Shown one piece after another: positions 7,719 through 16,403 of a stretch of 64,000 bases of DNA. The notes below the pieces were generated by a model. It saw only the letters and a list, made by a program, of their open reading frames with translations, made no database searches and was not told the DNA's origin. The translations under genes and the position numbers were made by a program. Each line of letters begins with the position of its first letter. The first letter of the stretch is position 1. The stretch comes from JBBROS01 sp965260935 (lineage in GTDB: Bacteria > Pseudomonadota > Alphaproteobacteria > Acetobacterales > Acetobacteraceae). The stretch spans positions 2,790,001-2,854,000 of the forward strand of contig OZ253374.1 in NCBI GenBank assembly GCA_965260935.1. The letters are read 5' to 3'.

Positions 7719-9560
7719 ATGCCACGCGTTGAAACAACCGAGCCTATGCTGCGATCATCGCGCAACGGCTTGCAAACGGTCGGGTCGCTGCTGCCCTATA
7801 TCTGGCCGAAAGGCGACCGGGTCAGCCATCTTCGCGTCGTGGCGGCCGCTTTGCTGCTGGTGGCGGCCAAGATCGCGACCGTCTACATCCCGGTCGTCTA
7901 CAGCCATGCCGTGGATGCGCTGTCGCCGAAGGACCACATCCTGGTGGTGCCGATCGGGCTGATTGGCGCTTACGCGCTGCTGCGCGTCGCGGCGTCCGGG
8001 TTTGCCGAGATGCGAGACGCCGTGTTCGCGGCGGTGCAGCAGCGGACGATCCGCAAGGTGGCGCTGCAAACGTTCCGGCACCTGCACCGGCTTTCGCTAC
8101 GGTTCCACCTGGACCGGCAGACGGGCGGGCTTAGCCGGTCCATTGAGCGCGGCACGGCCGGGGTGGAAGCCGTGCTGCGGCTTGCCGTGTTCAACATCCT
8201 GCCGACCTTGTTCGAGGTGCTCCTGGTGACGGCGATCCTGTGGCAGATGTTCGACTGGCGGTTCGCGCTGGCGACGTTCGCCACGGTGGCGCTTTACGTC
8301 GGGTTCACCGTCGGGTTCACGAGCTGGCGAATCCGGTTCCGCCGCACCATGAACGAGATGGACAGCGACGCGCAGACGAAATCGGTCGACAGCCTGCTGA
8401 ATTTCGAGACGGTCAAGTATTTCGGCAACGAGGCGCACGAGGCGGCGCGGTTCGATCAGGCGCGGGCGCGGTATGAGCGGGCGGCGGTGAAGAGCCAGGT
8501 GACGCTCAACATGCTCAACCTGGGCCAGGCGTTGATCATCGCCGCCGGGCTGGGGTTCATCATGCTGCTGGCCGCGCGCGGCGTGCAGGGCGACACGATG
8601 ACCGTGGGCCAGTTCGTGCTGGTCAACACGTACCTGATGCAGCTTTACCAGCCGCTCAACTTCCTCGGTTTCGTTTACCGCGAAATCAAGCAGGGGCTGG
8701 TGGACATGGAGCAGATGTTCCAACTGCTCGGCGTGCACCAGGAGGTGGCCGACCGCCCGGCCGCGCAAATCCTGCCGAAGCAGGCGGCGGGGAGCGGCAG
8801 CGTCGCGTTCCGCGGCGTGCGCTTCGGCTACAACCCGAACCGCGAGATCCTAAAGGGGGTTTCGTTCACGGCGGAGGCCGGGGCCAAGCTCGCCGTGGTG
8901 GGGCCGACCGGGGCCGGCAAGTCGACCATCAGCCGGCTGCTGTTCCGCTTCTACGACGTGACGGACGGCGCGGTCGAGATCGACGGGATCGACGTGCGCG
9001 ACCTGACGCAGGCCAGCCTGCGCGACGCGGTGGGCGTGGTGCCGCAGGACACCGTGCTGTTCAACGACACCATCGCCTACAACATCGCCTATGGGCGGCC
9101 GGGCGCGAACCGGGAGCAGATCGAGCAGGCGGCCCGGCTGGCGCAGGTGCACGACTTCGTATTGGGCCTGCCGGAGGGCTACGCGACGCGGGTGGGGGAG
9201 CGGGGGCTGAAGCTCAGCGGCGGCGAGAAGCAGCGGGTGGCGATCGCGCGGACGATCCTGAAAGACCCGCGCATCCTGATCCTAGACGAGGCGACCAGCG
9301 CGCTCGACACCCGCACGGAACGCGAGATCGAGACGGCGCTGCGCACCGTTTCCGCGAACCGGACCACGATCGTCATCGCCCACCGGCTTTCCACGGTGGT
9401 CGACGCGGACGAGATATTGGTGCTGCAGGAGGGCCAGGTGGCCGAGCGCGGCACCCATGCGGCGCTGCTGGACCATGGCGGGCTGTATGCCCGGATGTGG
9501 CTGCTGCAGGCCGAACAGCAGGCGGCGGAGGCCGAAGAACCGGCGCTGGCCGCGCAGTAA
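7719..9560 (+). CDS. ABC exporter, fused permease and ATPase, ATM1/HMT1 type
   Basis: A half-transporter of the ABCB7/ATM1 group, which in bacteria and mitochondria exports glutathione-type compounds linked to iron-sulphur or metal homeostasis. A six-helix membrane domain (about residues 30-320, with FETVKYFGNEAHEAARFDQA, a marker of the ATM1 group) precedes the ATPase: Walker A GPTGAGKST, Q-loop VVPQDTVLFNDTI, signature LSGGEKQRVAIAR, Walker B ILILDEATSALD and switch histidine IVIAHRLSTV. ATG 7719 and ATG 7746 are both plausible starts; the longer open frame to 7602 is not needed. A small membrane protein gene follows 12 bases after the stop. Confidence 0.93.
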   Translation: MPRVETTEPMLRSSRNGLQTVGSLLPYIWPKGDRVSHLRVVAAALLLVAAKIATVYIPVVYSHAVDALSPKDHILVVPIGLIGAYALLRVAASGFAEMRDAVFAAVQQRTIRKVALQTFRHLHRLSLRFHLDRQTGGLSRSIERGTAGVEAVLRLAVFNILPTLFEVLLVTAILWQMFDWRFALATFATVALYVGFTVGFTSWRIRFRRTMNEMDSDAQTKSVDSLLNFETVKYFGNEAHEAARFDQARARYERAAVKSQVTLNMLNLGQALIIAAGLGFIMLLAARGVQGDTMTVGQFVLVNTYLMQLYQPLNFLGFVYREIKQGLVDMEQMFQLLGVHQEVADRPAAQILPKQAAGSGSVAFRGVRFGYNPNREILKGVSFTAEAGAKLAVVGPTGAGKSTISRLLFRFYDVTDGAVEIDGIDVRDLTQASLRDAVGVVPQDTVLFNDTIAYNIAYGRPGANREQIEQAARLAQVHDFVLGLPEGYATRVGERGLKLSGGEKQRVAIARTILKDPRILILDEATSALDTRTEREIETALRTVSANRTTIVIAHRLSTVVDADEILVLQEGQVAERGTHAALLDHGGLYARMWLLQAEQQAAEAEEPALAAQ

Positions 9561-9572
9561 GGGAGCGATCCG

Positions 9573-9830
9573 ATGGACCACAACGAACCACCCCCCGACC
9601 TCAGCCACGCCGGCGCCGTGGTGGACAAGGCGATCGAGTACATGCTGGGGCGCGATCTGGCGCCGATCGCGGTGGCGTCCGCGCTGCTCGGCGGCTCGCT
9701 CGGGCTGCTGGCGCGGAGCATGAGGGACGAGTCGATCGTGCAGGTGCTGGAGAACGCGGTGGAGAGCGTGCGCTCCGGCGAGCTGCGGGCCGAGTATGGC
9801 GAGCCGGACCTGCCGCGCCGCGACTCTTGA
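9573..9830 (+). CDS. Small hypothetical protein with one membrane segment
   Basis: An 85-residue protein with an acidic N-terminus, a single likely membrane helix (APIAVASALLGGSLGLLARS) and a charged C-terminal tail. I do not recognise a named family. A good ribosome site (GGGAG) lies a few bases before ATG 9573, and the gene begins 12 bases after the ABC exporter, so the two are probably cotranscribed. An accessory role in the exporter complex is possible but rests on position alone. Confidence 0.72.
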   Translation: MDHNEPPPDLSHAGAVVDKAIEYMLGRDLAPIAVASALLGGSLGLLARSMRDESIVQVLENAVESVRSGELRAEYGEPDLPRRDS

Positions 9831-9923
9831 CCGGTCCGGCCATCATGGGCATAAGCCGCGTTCCGATCGTGGGCAGCTTGGCGCGAGCTGAGCGCCCCGG
9901 CCAAAGCATCAGGAATCGAACGA

Positions 9924-10232
9924 ATGTCCCGTCGCTGCCAGTTCACCGGCAAGGGCGTGCAGTCTGGCAACAACGTCAGCCACGCGAACAACAAGACCCG
10001 ACGCCGCTTCTTGCCCAACCTGCAACAAACGTCGCTGGTTTCTGACATCCTCGGCACCGCCGTGCGCGTGCGGCTGACGACCCACGCGATCCGGACGGTT
10101 GAGCACAATGGCGGGCTTGACGCCTTCCTGCTGGGCACGCCGAACCGCGATCTGCCGACCCCGGCGCAGGTGTTGAAGCGGCGGATCGTTCGGTGTCAGG
10201 CGAAGCGGGCGATGGCGGCGACGGCCAGTTAA
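9924..10232 (+). CDS. rpmB: 50S ribosomal protein bL28
   Basis: bL28 is a component of the large ribosomal subunit. The N-terminus MSRRCQFTGKGVQSGNNVSH and the following ANNKTRRRFLPNLQ are diagnostic, with the basic RVRLTTHAIRTVEHNGGLDAF region after them. At 102 residues it has the longer C-terminal tail usual in alphaproteobacteria. It is a single gene, separated from its neighbours by about 90 bases upstream and 33 bases downstream. Confidence 0.97.
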   Translation: MSRRCQFTGKGVQSGNNVSHANNKTRRRFLPNLQQTSLVSDILGTAVRVRLTTHAIRTVEHNGGLDAFLLGTPNRDLPTPAQVLKRRIVRCQAKRAMAATAS

Positions 10233-10265
10233 GGCGCGGCATCCGCTCCGGTTGCGGGGCGGGCC

Positions 10266-11195
10266 GTGGCGACGTTGGGGATCAAGCGTTTTGGCACGGG
10301 AGGCCGGGTTCGGTTTCCCGTGCAGCCGGCGTCCATCGTTGTCCGGTTGCCTGACGGCCGAACGATCGCGGTTGAGGAATATGGCGATCCGCAAGGACCG
10401 GCCGTGCTGTATTTTCATGGCTGGCCGGCTTGCAGGCTGGAAGCCGGGCTGATCGCCGGGCTGCCGGTGCGATTGCTCGCGTTCGACCGGCCAGGGTATG
10501 GCCGTTCGAGCACGCAGCCTGGCCGGACATTGCTGGACTGGCCGGAAGACGTTGCTTTCGTTGCCGACCGCTTAAATCTCCCTTCGTTTTCGGTTATTGG
10601 GCTTTCGGGCGGGGCGCCGTATGCCGCGGCTTGCGCTTATGCGCTTGCCGGACGAGTCCGTGCTTTGGCGCTGGTCAGCCCGGTGCCGCCGTCGGCTGGC
10701 GTGCCGCACCGCACGCCGGGCATTGGCCACCTGTTCCGCGTGGGGCGGCATCCGAAATTGGCCCGGCGGTTGTTGATGGTGCTGCGGCCGTTGCTGCACC
10801 GGCGGATCATCACGCCCAGTACGGTCGTGGGCGGCGGCTTGCCGGCGGCGGACCGCGCGGCGCTGACGCCACCGGTGCTTGCCGGGCTCGGGCATGTTTG
10901 GCGGCAGGCTTTCGCCCGCGGCATTCATGGCGCTTTGTTGGACGCCGAGATCTATGCGCGGGATTGGGGCGTGCCGCTCGATGCGATCCGGACGCCGACG
11001 AGCGTGTGGTATGGCGGGCAGGACTCGCTGATCCCGGAGAACACGCTGGCGCCTTACGGCGCGATCCCGGGGGTGCGTTGGCACGTGCTGGCCGACGAGG
11101 GGCACTACTCGCTGCCGTTGCGGCATTCCGCGGCCGTGCTGGAGGAGCTGGCCTGTTTGGGGGAGGCTCAGCTTTCGAGCTCGCTGTCCCAGTAA
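10266..11195 (+). CDS. Alpha/beta-fold hydrolase
   Basis: A 309-residue serine hydrolase. Visible elements are the oxyanion-side motif YFHGWPACRLEAG, FDRPGYGRSS, the nucleophile elbow GLSGGAP (Ser in GxSxG), a likely acid residue near WYGGQDSLIP and the catalytic histidine in LADEGHYSLP. This is the lysophospholipase/esterase-like branch; the substrate cannot be told. The assigned start GTG 10266 gives about 30 residues before the core. The 3' end overlaps the convergent HNH endonuclease gene by 28 bases. Confidence 0.85.
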   Translation: MATLGIKRFGTGGRVRFPVQPASIVVRLPDGRTIAVEEYGDPQGPAVLYFHGWPACRLEAGLIAGLPVRLLAFDRPGYGRSSTQPGRTLLDWPEDVAFVADRLNLPSFSVIGLSGGAPYAAACAYALAGRVRALALVSPVPPSAGVPHRTPGIGHLFRVGRHPKLARRLLMVLRPLLHRRIITPSTVVGGGLPAADRAALTPPVLAGLGHVWRQAFARGIHGALLDAEIYARDWGVPLDAIRTPTSVWYGGQDSLIPENTLAPYGAIPGVRWHVLADEGHYSLPLRHSAAVLEELACLGEAQLSSSLSQ

Positions 11196-11713
11196 AGGTA
11201 GTCGCGCCAGCTCGCGTGGAGGAAGTTGGGCGGGAAGGCGCGTCCGTTTTCCTGCAAGGCCCAGGTGGAGGGCTGCTTCGGGGCGGTGCGCGGGTGCATG
11301 TGGCATTCGCGCGGGAGCTTGTTGCCTTTGCGTAGGTTGCATCCGCCGCAAGCGGTGACGACGTTCTCCCATGTCGTGCGGCCGCCGCGGCTGCGCGGGA
11401 CGACGTGGTCGAAGGTGAGGTCCGGCGTCGGGAAGCGGTCGCCGCAGTATTGGCAACTGAACGCGTCGCGCAGGAACACGTTGAAGCGGGTGAAGGCGGG
11501 GCGGCGGGCGGCGGGGATGTAGTCTTTCAGCGCGATGACGCTGGGCAGGCGCATGGTCAGGGTCGGGGAATGCACCTCGTCGTCGTATTCGCTGAGAACG
11601 GACACGCGGTCGAGGAAGACAGCTTTGACCGCGTCCTGCCATGCCCAAACGGAGAGGGGGAAATATGACAGGGGCCGGAAGTCCGCATTCAAGACCAGGG
11701 CCGGAAAGTGCAT
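11168..11713 (-). CDS. HNH endonuclease family protein
   Basis: A 181-residue protein of the standalone HNH group common in alphaproteobacteria (McrA-like fold). The N-terminal ALVLNADFRPLSYFPLSVW is typical of this group. The nuclease core has CQYCG and CGGCN as zinc ligands, with the catalytic FDHVVPRSRGG and the following asparagine in TWENVVTAC. ATG 11713 is preferred because it gives the family N-terminus; the frame extends to 11827. No restriction or phage gene lies nearby, and the physiological substrate is unknown. Confidence 0.88.
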   Translation of the reverse strand: MHFPALVLNADFRPLSYFPLSVWAWQDAVKAVFLDRVSVLSEYDDEVHSPTLTMRLPSVIALKDYIPAARRPAFTRFNVFLRDAFSCQYCGDRFPTPDLTFDHVVPRSRGGRTTWENVVTACGGCNLRKGNKLPRECHMHPRTAPKQPSTWALQENGRAFPPNFLHASWRDYLYWDSELES

Positions 11714-11928
11714 ACCGCCGTCGGGCAAAACGCGCTCCTTACTCGCGGCGCGATCCTGGTGCCCTAAGCCTTGGACGAGCCGCCAGAGAATATGCGCCGC
11801 CGAACTGATTTGCTTATCGCACCGCATTTTGCACCCGGCAAGCGCGAGGGGCGTTTGTCATTTGTTCGTCATCGTCGGAGGCAATTGCAACGGGCTTGCC
11901 GGGGTTTAGCGCGGGCGGCGGCCTTTTG

Positions 11929-12777
11929 ATGGGTGGCGGCGTCATCACCCGATTCGCGCCGAGTCCGACCGGGCCGTTGCATCTCGGCCACGTCGCCTCC
12001 GCACTCGCGGCATGGAGGACGGCGCGGGAGGCGGGCGGGCGATTCCTGTTGCGGATGGAGGACATCGACCCGGCGCGATGCCGGGCGGAGTACGCTGCCT
12101 GGATCGAGGAGGACCTGGCGTGGCTCGGCCTTGGTTGGGACGGCCCGGTGCGGCGGCAATCCGAGTGCTTCGCGGACTATGCGGCGGCGCTTGCCGCGCT
12201 CGAGGCGCGCGGCTTGCTTTACCCTTGCTTCTGCACCCGCGCCGACATCGCGGCGGCGGCTCATGCGCCGCATGGGCCGACGGGGGCGCCGGTTTATCCC
12301 GGCACGTGCCGCAATCTCGCTGGGACTGAACGCGCCGAGCGGATGGCCGGCGGCGAGCCTTACGCGCTGCGGCTGGATATGGCCGAAGCGGTCCGCCAGG
12401 CCGGTCCGTTGACGTGGCACGAGGTGGGCGAGGGGGCCGTGGCCTGCGACCCCGGGGCGTTCGGCGACGAGGTCCTGGCGCGCAAGGACACGCCGGCCAG
12501 CTATCATCTCTGCGTCACGCACGACGACGCCGCCCAGGGCGTGACCCACGTCACCCGCGGCGAGGACCTTCGGGCGGTGACGGGCATCCACCGGCTGTTG
12601 CAGGCGTTGATGGGCTGGCCAGCGCCGCAATACCGGCATCATGCGCTGCTGACCGACGAGGCCGGGCAGCGGTTGTCGAAGCGGCAGGGCGCTGCCGCGA
12701 TCCGCGATCTTCGCGCGCAAGGGGCCGACCCCGGCGAGGTGCTGCTCAGGGCAGCGGCGGGGCCAGGGCGGCGGTGA
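11929..12777 (+). CDS. gluQ: Glutamyl-Q tRNA(Asp) synthetase
   Basis: GluQ-RS is a shortened glutamyl-tRNA synthetase without an anticodon-binding domain that attaches glutamate to the queuosine base of tRNA-Asp. Motifs are RFAPSPTGPLHLGHVASALA (HIGH-like), RMEDIDPARC, the zinc-site PCFCTRADI, and RLSKRQG (KMSKS-like). The roughly 282-residue length agrees with the family rather than with full GltX (about 470). ATG 11929 is preferred over an upstream TTG at 11896. The 3' end overlaps the convergent SIMPL gene by 32 bases. Confidence 0.94.
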   Translation: MGGGVITRFAPSPTGPLHLGHVASALAAWRTAREAGGRFLLRMEDIDPARCRAEYAAWIEEDLAWLGLGWDGPVRRQSECFADYAAALAALEARGLLYPCFCTRADIAAAAHAPHGPTGAPVYPGTCRNLAGTERAERMAGGEPYALRLDMAEAVRQAGPLTWHEVGEGAVACDPGAFGDEVLARKDTPASYHLCVTHDDAAQGVTHVTRGEDLRAVTGIHRLLQALMGWPAPQYRHHALLTDEAGQRLSKRQGAAAIRDLRAQGADPGEVLLRAAAGPGRR

Positions 12778-13456
12778 TCGTCACGCTGGCGCTGACTTCG
12801 CTGTCGCCGGCTTCCGTCGGCATCGGCCCGGCGCTGGCCGCGCGCGCCATCATCGGCCTCGGCACGCCCTGGCCCGGCTCGATTGCGATGGACTTCACGG
12901 GGCCTAAGCGAAGGCCTGCCGCCTCGGCTACCGCCTTGGCCTGCGCGAGAGCCGTGCGCGTCGCCTCGGCGGCGAGGCGGTTGCGGGCGGCATCCATCTC
13001 CGATTCGCGCGGGCGCAGGGCCAGGCCGTCGACCATGTTCGCGCCCTGGCCCAGCGCGCCGTCCAGCACGGCGCCGAGCCGCCCGGCCTCGACCTCAAAG
13101 CTTATGGAGGCGCGGCCGGTGAAGCCGGCTGATTGCGGCGGCTGACCGGGGACGGGCTGCGGCGTGGGCTGGATCATCAGGCCGCTCGTTCGCAGCCGGG
13201 CGAGCTTGGCGTCGCGCAAGTAGGCGAGCAGCGGCGTGAGGCCCGACGTGAGCGCCTTCTGCACGTCCGGCGCGGCCGGGGCCTGTGCCTCGACGCCGAG
13301 GCGCACGTCGGCCACGGTGTTCTCGATCCGGTCGCGCGCGGCGCCGTGGGCCGTGACCGTTGCGGTTTCCTGGGCCATGGCGGGGCCTACTGTCAGGGCC
13401 ATCGCGGCGCAGGCGGCGAGCAGCGGGCGGCGGGCCGCGCCATGGTCACTCGGCAC
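12746..13456 (-). CDS. SIMPL (DUF541) domain protein, predicted periplasmic
   Basis: A 236-residue protein with a signal peptide (RRPLLAACAAMALTVGPAMA, cleavage after AMA) and a SIMPL/DUF541 core: TVTAHGAARDRIENTVADVR at the start and FEVEAGRLGAVLDGALGQGA in the middle. Members of this family are periplasmic or outer-membrane proteins linked to stress tolerance, without a known enzymatic role. It converges on gluQ, and the last 32 bases are shared. The downstream-facing SDR gene begins further on the same strand, so this gene may be the last of a minus-strand run. Confidence 0.88.
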   Translation of the reverse strand: MPSDHGAARRPLLAACAAMALTVGPAMAQETATVTAHGAARDRIENTVADVRLGVEAQAPAAPDVQKALTSGLTPLLAYLRDAKLARLRTSGLMIQPTPQPVPGQPPQSAGFTGRASISFEVEAGRLGAVLDGALGQGANMVDGLALRPRESEMDAARNRLAAEATRTALAQAKAVAEAAGLRLGPVKSIAIEPGQGVPRPMMARAASAGPMPTEAGDSEVSASVTITAALAPPLP

Positions 13457-13468
13457 CGGGCGCTTGCC

Positions 13469-14218
13469 TCACAGCGTCCATCCTCCGTCGATGACCATGG
13501 CTTGCCCGGTGACGAACTGGCTCTCGTCCGAGCCGAGATAGACGGCGAGGGCGGCGATCTCTTCCGGCGAGCCGAGGCGGCCCATGGCTTGGCGGCCGAT
13601 GAAGTCGCGCCGGGCCTGCTCCACCGAGCCGGCGGCGGCGGCGTTGGCGGCGATCCGGTCGTCGAGGCTGGGGGTCTGCACCGTGCCCGGGCAGACCGCG
13701 TTGCAGCGGACGCCGTGCTTGACGAAATCGGCGGCGACGGACTTGGTGAGGCCGAGGACGGCCGCCTTGCTGGTGGCGTAGACGCAGCGGTTCGGCGCGC
13801 CCTTGATGCTGCTGGCGGCGCTCGACATGTTGATGATGCTGCCCTGTTTGCGCTCGATCATGCCGGGCAGGACGGCGCGGATGGCGGCCACCATGCTGCG
13901 CAGGTTGAGGGCGAAGGCGAACTCCCATTCCTCGGCGGTCGCGTCGAGGATGGTGCCCTGGTGGACGAAGCCGGCGCAGTTGAAGAGGATGTCGACCGGG
14001 CCTGCCGCGTCCAGCACGCGGGCGATTTCGGCTGTGTCGGTGGCGTCGAGCTTCTGGGTTGTTATGCCTTGGCCTAGCTCGGCCAGCTTGGCCTCGTTGA
14101 GGTCGGAGGCGATGACGCGGGCGCCTTGTGCGGCGTAGGCGAGCGCGGTGGCGCGGCCGATGCCTTGGGCTGCAGCGGTGATGAAGGCGGTTTTTCCGAC
14201 GAGGCGGCCTTCTGGCAT
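13469..14218 (-). CDS. SDR-family oxidoreductase
   Basis: A classical short-chain dehydrogenase of 249 residues. The NAD-binding TAAAQGIGRATALAYA, a DATD-type adenine motif, NCAGFVHQGTILD, the catalytic Ser in INMSSAASS and the YATSK active site are visible, and the C-terminus VTGQAMVIDGGW is typical. ATG 14218 has a clear AGGGAGA ribosome site. It resembles the DHRS6/2-keto-3-deoxy-L-fuconate dehydrogenase branch. Together with the IlvD/Edd dehydratase on the same strand (16404-18215), a role in sugar-acid degradation is likely but inferred. The 239 bases between this start and the EAL gene hold no recognised feature. Confidence 0.88.
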   Translation of the reverse strand: MPEGRLVGKTAFITAAAQGIGRATALAYAAQGARVIASDLNEAKLAELGQGITTQKLDATDTAEIARVLDAAGPVDILFNCAGFVHQGTILDATAEEWEFAFALNLRSMVAAIRAVLPGMIERKQGSIINMSSAASSIKGAPNRCVYATSKAAVLGLTKSVAADFVKHGVRCNAVCPGTVQTPSLDDRIAANAAAAGSVEQARRDFIGRQAMGRLGSPEEIAALAVYLGSDESQFVTGQAMVIDGGWTL

Positions 14219-14457
14219 GGGGTTCTCCCTGGGTTTGGATTGGCTGTTATCAGGCTCGTTGTAGCCGGTTGGCGTTGTTGGTGGCGATGGGGAAGGGTGG
14301 CGGGACGTTTTGTTCGGGAGTGGGCGATCGCGGCTGCATCGTTGGCCGCGCATCAACCTCTTCTCGGTCGCTGATCTACTTACATGCCCTGCTCCAGAGC
14401 GGGCGTTGTTGCGCGGTGAGCCGGCCAACGCCTGTCCCGGTTTCCATTGCCGCGATA

Positions 14458-16230
14458 TCACGGGACTGTTTGAGACGTTCTTTCCCAAGCACGGATGTCT
14501 TCTGCGGCAACGGGCTTAGACATAAAGTAGCCCTGACCTTCGTCACACCCCCAATCTTGCAGGATGTCATAGGCTTCTTGTGTCTCAATGCCTTCCGCGA
14601 CGACTCGGTAGCCAAGGTCGTGCGCCATCGCGATCATCGTGCGAACAAGCAGACGGTCCTTTGCCGAACTCGTCAGGCGGTAGACGAACGCCTGGTCTAT
14701 TTTCAGCACCGATACCGGAAGCTGCTGGATGTAGGAAAGGTTGCTGTAGCCGGTTCCGAAATCGTCGATGGCAATGCCCATCCCTTGCGAGCGCAATCCG
14801 CTTAGCTGTTCGATCACCCGGTCGGTGTCACGGGCCATCGCGCTCTCGGTGAACTCCAGCTCCACGTCGTGCGGGTCCAATCGCGCATCCTGCGCCGCAC
14901 GGAGCAGGCGGGTCGCAAAATCCCGCTCCTCCAAGTTCAGAGCGGAAGCGTTGATCGATACATTGAGGTCGCGGCCTTTCCGTTTCCAAATCCGCGCTTG
15001 CCGCATTGCTCGTTCAGCGACCCAGGCCATCATGGGCCGAGCCATCGCGGTTTGCTCGATCAAGGGAATGAACTCCCCCGGGGAAACATGCCCCAGCGTT
15101 GGATGACGCCATCGCAGGAGAGCTTCAACGCCCACCATCTGGTGCGACTTCATTTCAAAACGGGGCTGATACACCAGAGCAAGCTGGTCCTCCGCCGCAA
15201 GCGCGGCGTCAAACTCGCTGAGAATGGCGAAATTGCGTGCGCTGCGCTTGTCGTGCGCCTGGCTGTAGAATGCGATTCCGCCGACCGTATCGCGCGCGTC
15301 ATCGACTGCGCTCACAGCGCGCCGGAAGATGTCGCGCGGGTCCGCCTCGCCGGGACCGAATGCGTAGATGCCGACCGCCGGCGCCAGGTTGATCGGAATT
15401 CCGTCCGACAGGATGGGCGGGCGAAGGGCGGCAAAGACCCTGTTCGCAATCCGCTCCGCCATTTCCGCATCCGCCAACACGACAGCGCAGCGCATTTGAC
15501 CGACGTGATAAAGGCTGGCGCTATTGCCCGCGCTGCTTCGGATGAGCGACATCGCCGACTGCGTCAGCGCATCGATCTGACCCGATCCCACCACGCGCAA
15601 CGTGTGGGCCGCTTGGACAGCCGGCATGATCTCGACGACGATGACCGCCGTATCGCACTCTGGCTGCGCCCGGATCAAGTCCTCCAGATCCTCGAACAGT
15701 TGGTGCTGGTTCGCCATTCCAGTGGTCGCATCCACACGGCCGATCATGTTCTGCAACTCGATCTGGCTCATCACCATTCCGGCAAGGTCTTGCAGCACGC
15801 GCTTGCCCGTGTCGTCGAGTTCCCGGGGATGGTCGTCCACGACACATATCGTGCCGAGGCCATGACCGGCACGGGTGAACAGCGGCGCCCCGGCGTAGAA
15901 GCGAACGCCCGCCTTGACGAGGGGTGAATCAATGAAACGTGGATCGACCGAAAGGTCCGGCACGACAAAAACGTCGTTGCCCTCGATTGCATAGCTGCAC
16001 GGGGCCTGCTCGCGGGGAATTTCGGTGATGTCCAGACCGACTTTGGATTTGAACCATTGCCGGTCATGATCGGTGAGCGACACGGTCGAGACAGGCGCTT
16101 TCAGCAGCTGACTAGCCAGGCGGGTCAGGCGGTCATAGCTCTCGCTCGGCGCGGTATTGAGCAGACCCAAATCGCGCAATGCATTCAGGCGAGCCTCTTC
16201 GTTGCTGAGCGTATTGACTAGTCGATGCAT
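14458..16230 (-). CDS. GAF - degenerate GGDEF - EAL protein, probable c-di-GMP phosphodiesterase
   Basis: A 590-residue cytoplasmic signalling protein. The N-terminal GAF domain (about 20-160, with PREQAPCSYAI and FYAGAPLFT) would sense a ligand. The middle GGDEF domain has lost its signature: the position reads GQMRCAVVL, so no cyclase activity is expected. The EAL domain (about 330-585) keeps its catalytic set: VEALLRWRHP, NVSINASAL, ELEFTES, AIDDFGTGYSNLSYI, VLKIDQAFV, VVAEGIET and GQGYFMSKP. It is therefore probably a working c-di-GMP phosphodiesterase. It lies on the same strand between the sugar-acid dehydratase and the SDR gene. Confidence 0.92.
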   Translation of the reverse strand: MHRLVNTLSNEEARLNALRDLGLLNTAPSESYDRLTRLASQLLKAPVSTVSLTDHDRQWFKSKVGLDITEIPREQAPCSYAIEGNDVFVVPDLSVDPRFIDSPLVKAGVRFYAGAPLFTRAGHGLGTICVVDDHPRELDDTGKRVLQDLAGMVMSQIELQNMIGRVDATTGMANQHQLFEDLEDLIRAQPECDTAVIVVEIMPAVQAAHTLRVVGSGQIDALTQSAMSLIRSSAGNSASLYHVGQMRCAVVLADAEMAERIANRVFAALRPPILSDGIPINLAPAVGIYAFGPGEADPRDIFRRAVSAVDDARDTVGGIAFYSQAHDKRSARNFAILSEFDAALAAEDQLALVYQPRFEMKSHQMVGVEALLRWRHPTLGHVSPGEFIPLIEQTAMARPMMAWVAERAMRQARIWKRKGRDLNVSINASALNLEERDFATRLLRAAQDARLDPHDVELEFTESAMARDTDRVIEQLSGLRSQGMGIAIDDFGTGYSNLSYIQQLPVSVLKIDQAFVYRLTSSAKDRLLVRTMIAMAHDLGYRVVAEGIETQEAYDILQDWGCDEGQGYFMSKPVAAEDIRAWERTSQTVP

Positions 16231-16403
16231 CGTCGCCGTCCCTCTGATTCACGCCGTTATGGCTGATCGAGGTTGCCAGAGGATTAACACCGAGAACGAA
16301 GGCAAGGCGATGGCGGGAGGGATTGCCTTCAGATTAAAGCAGCCCTGCCGACAGGTTCTTCATGGCCAGCAGCTGCTATGGTTAGCTAACGTCCCAGCCA
16401 CCC

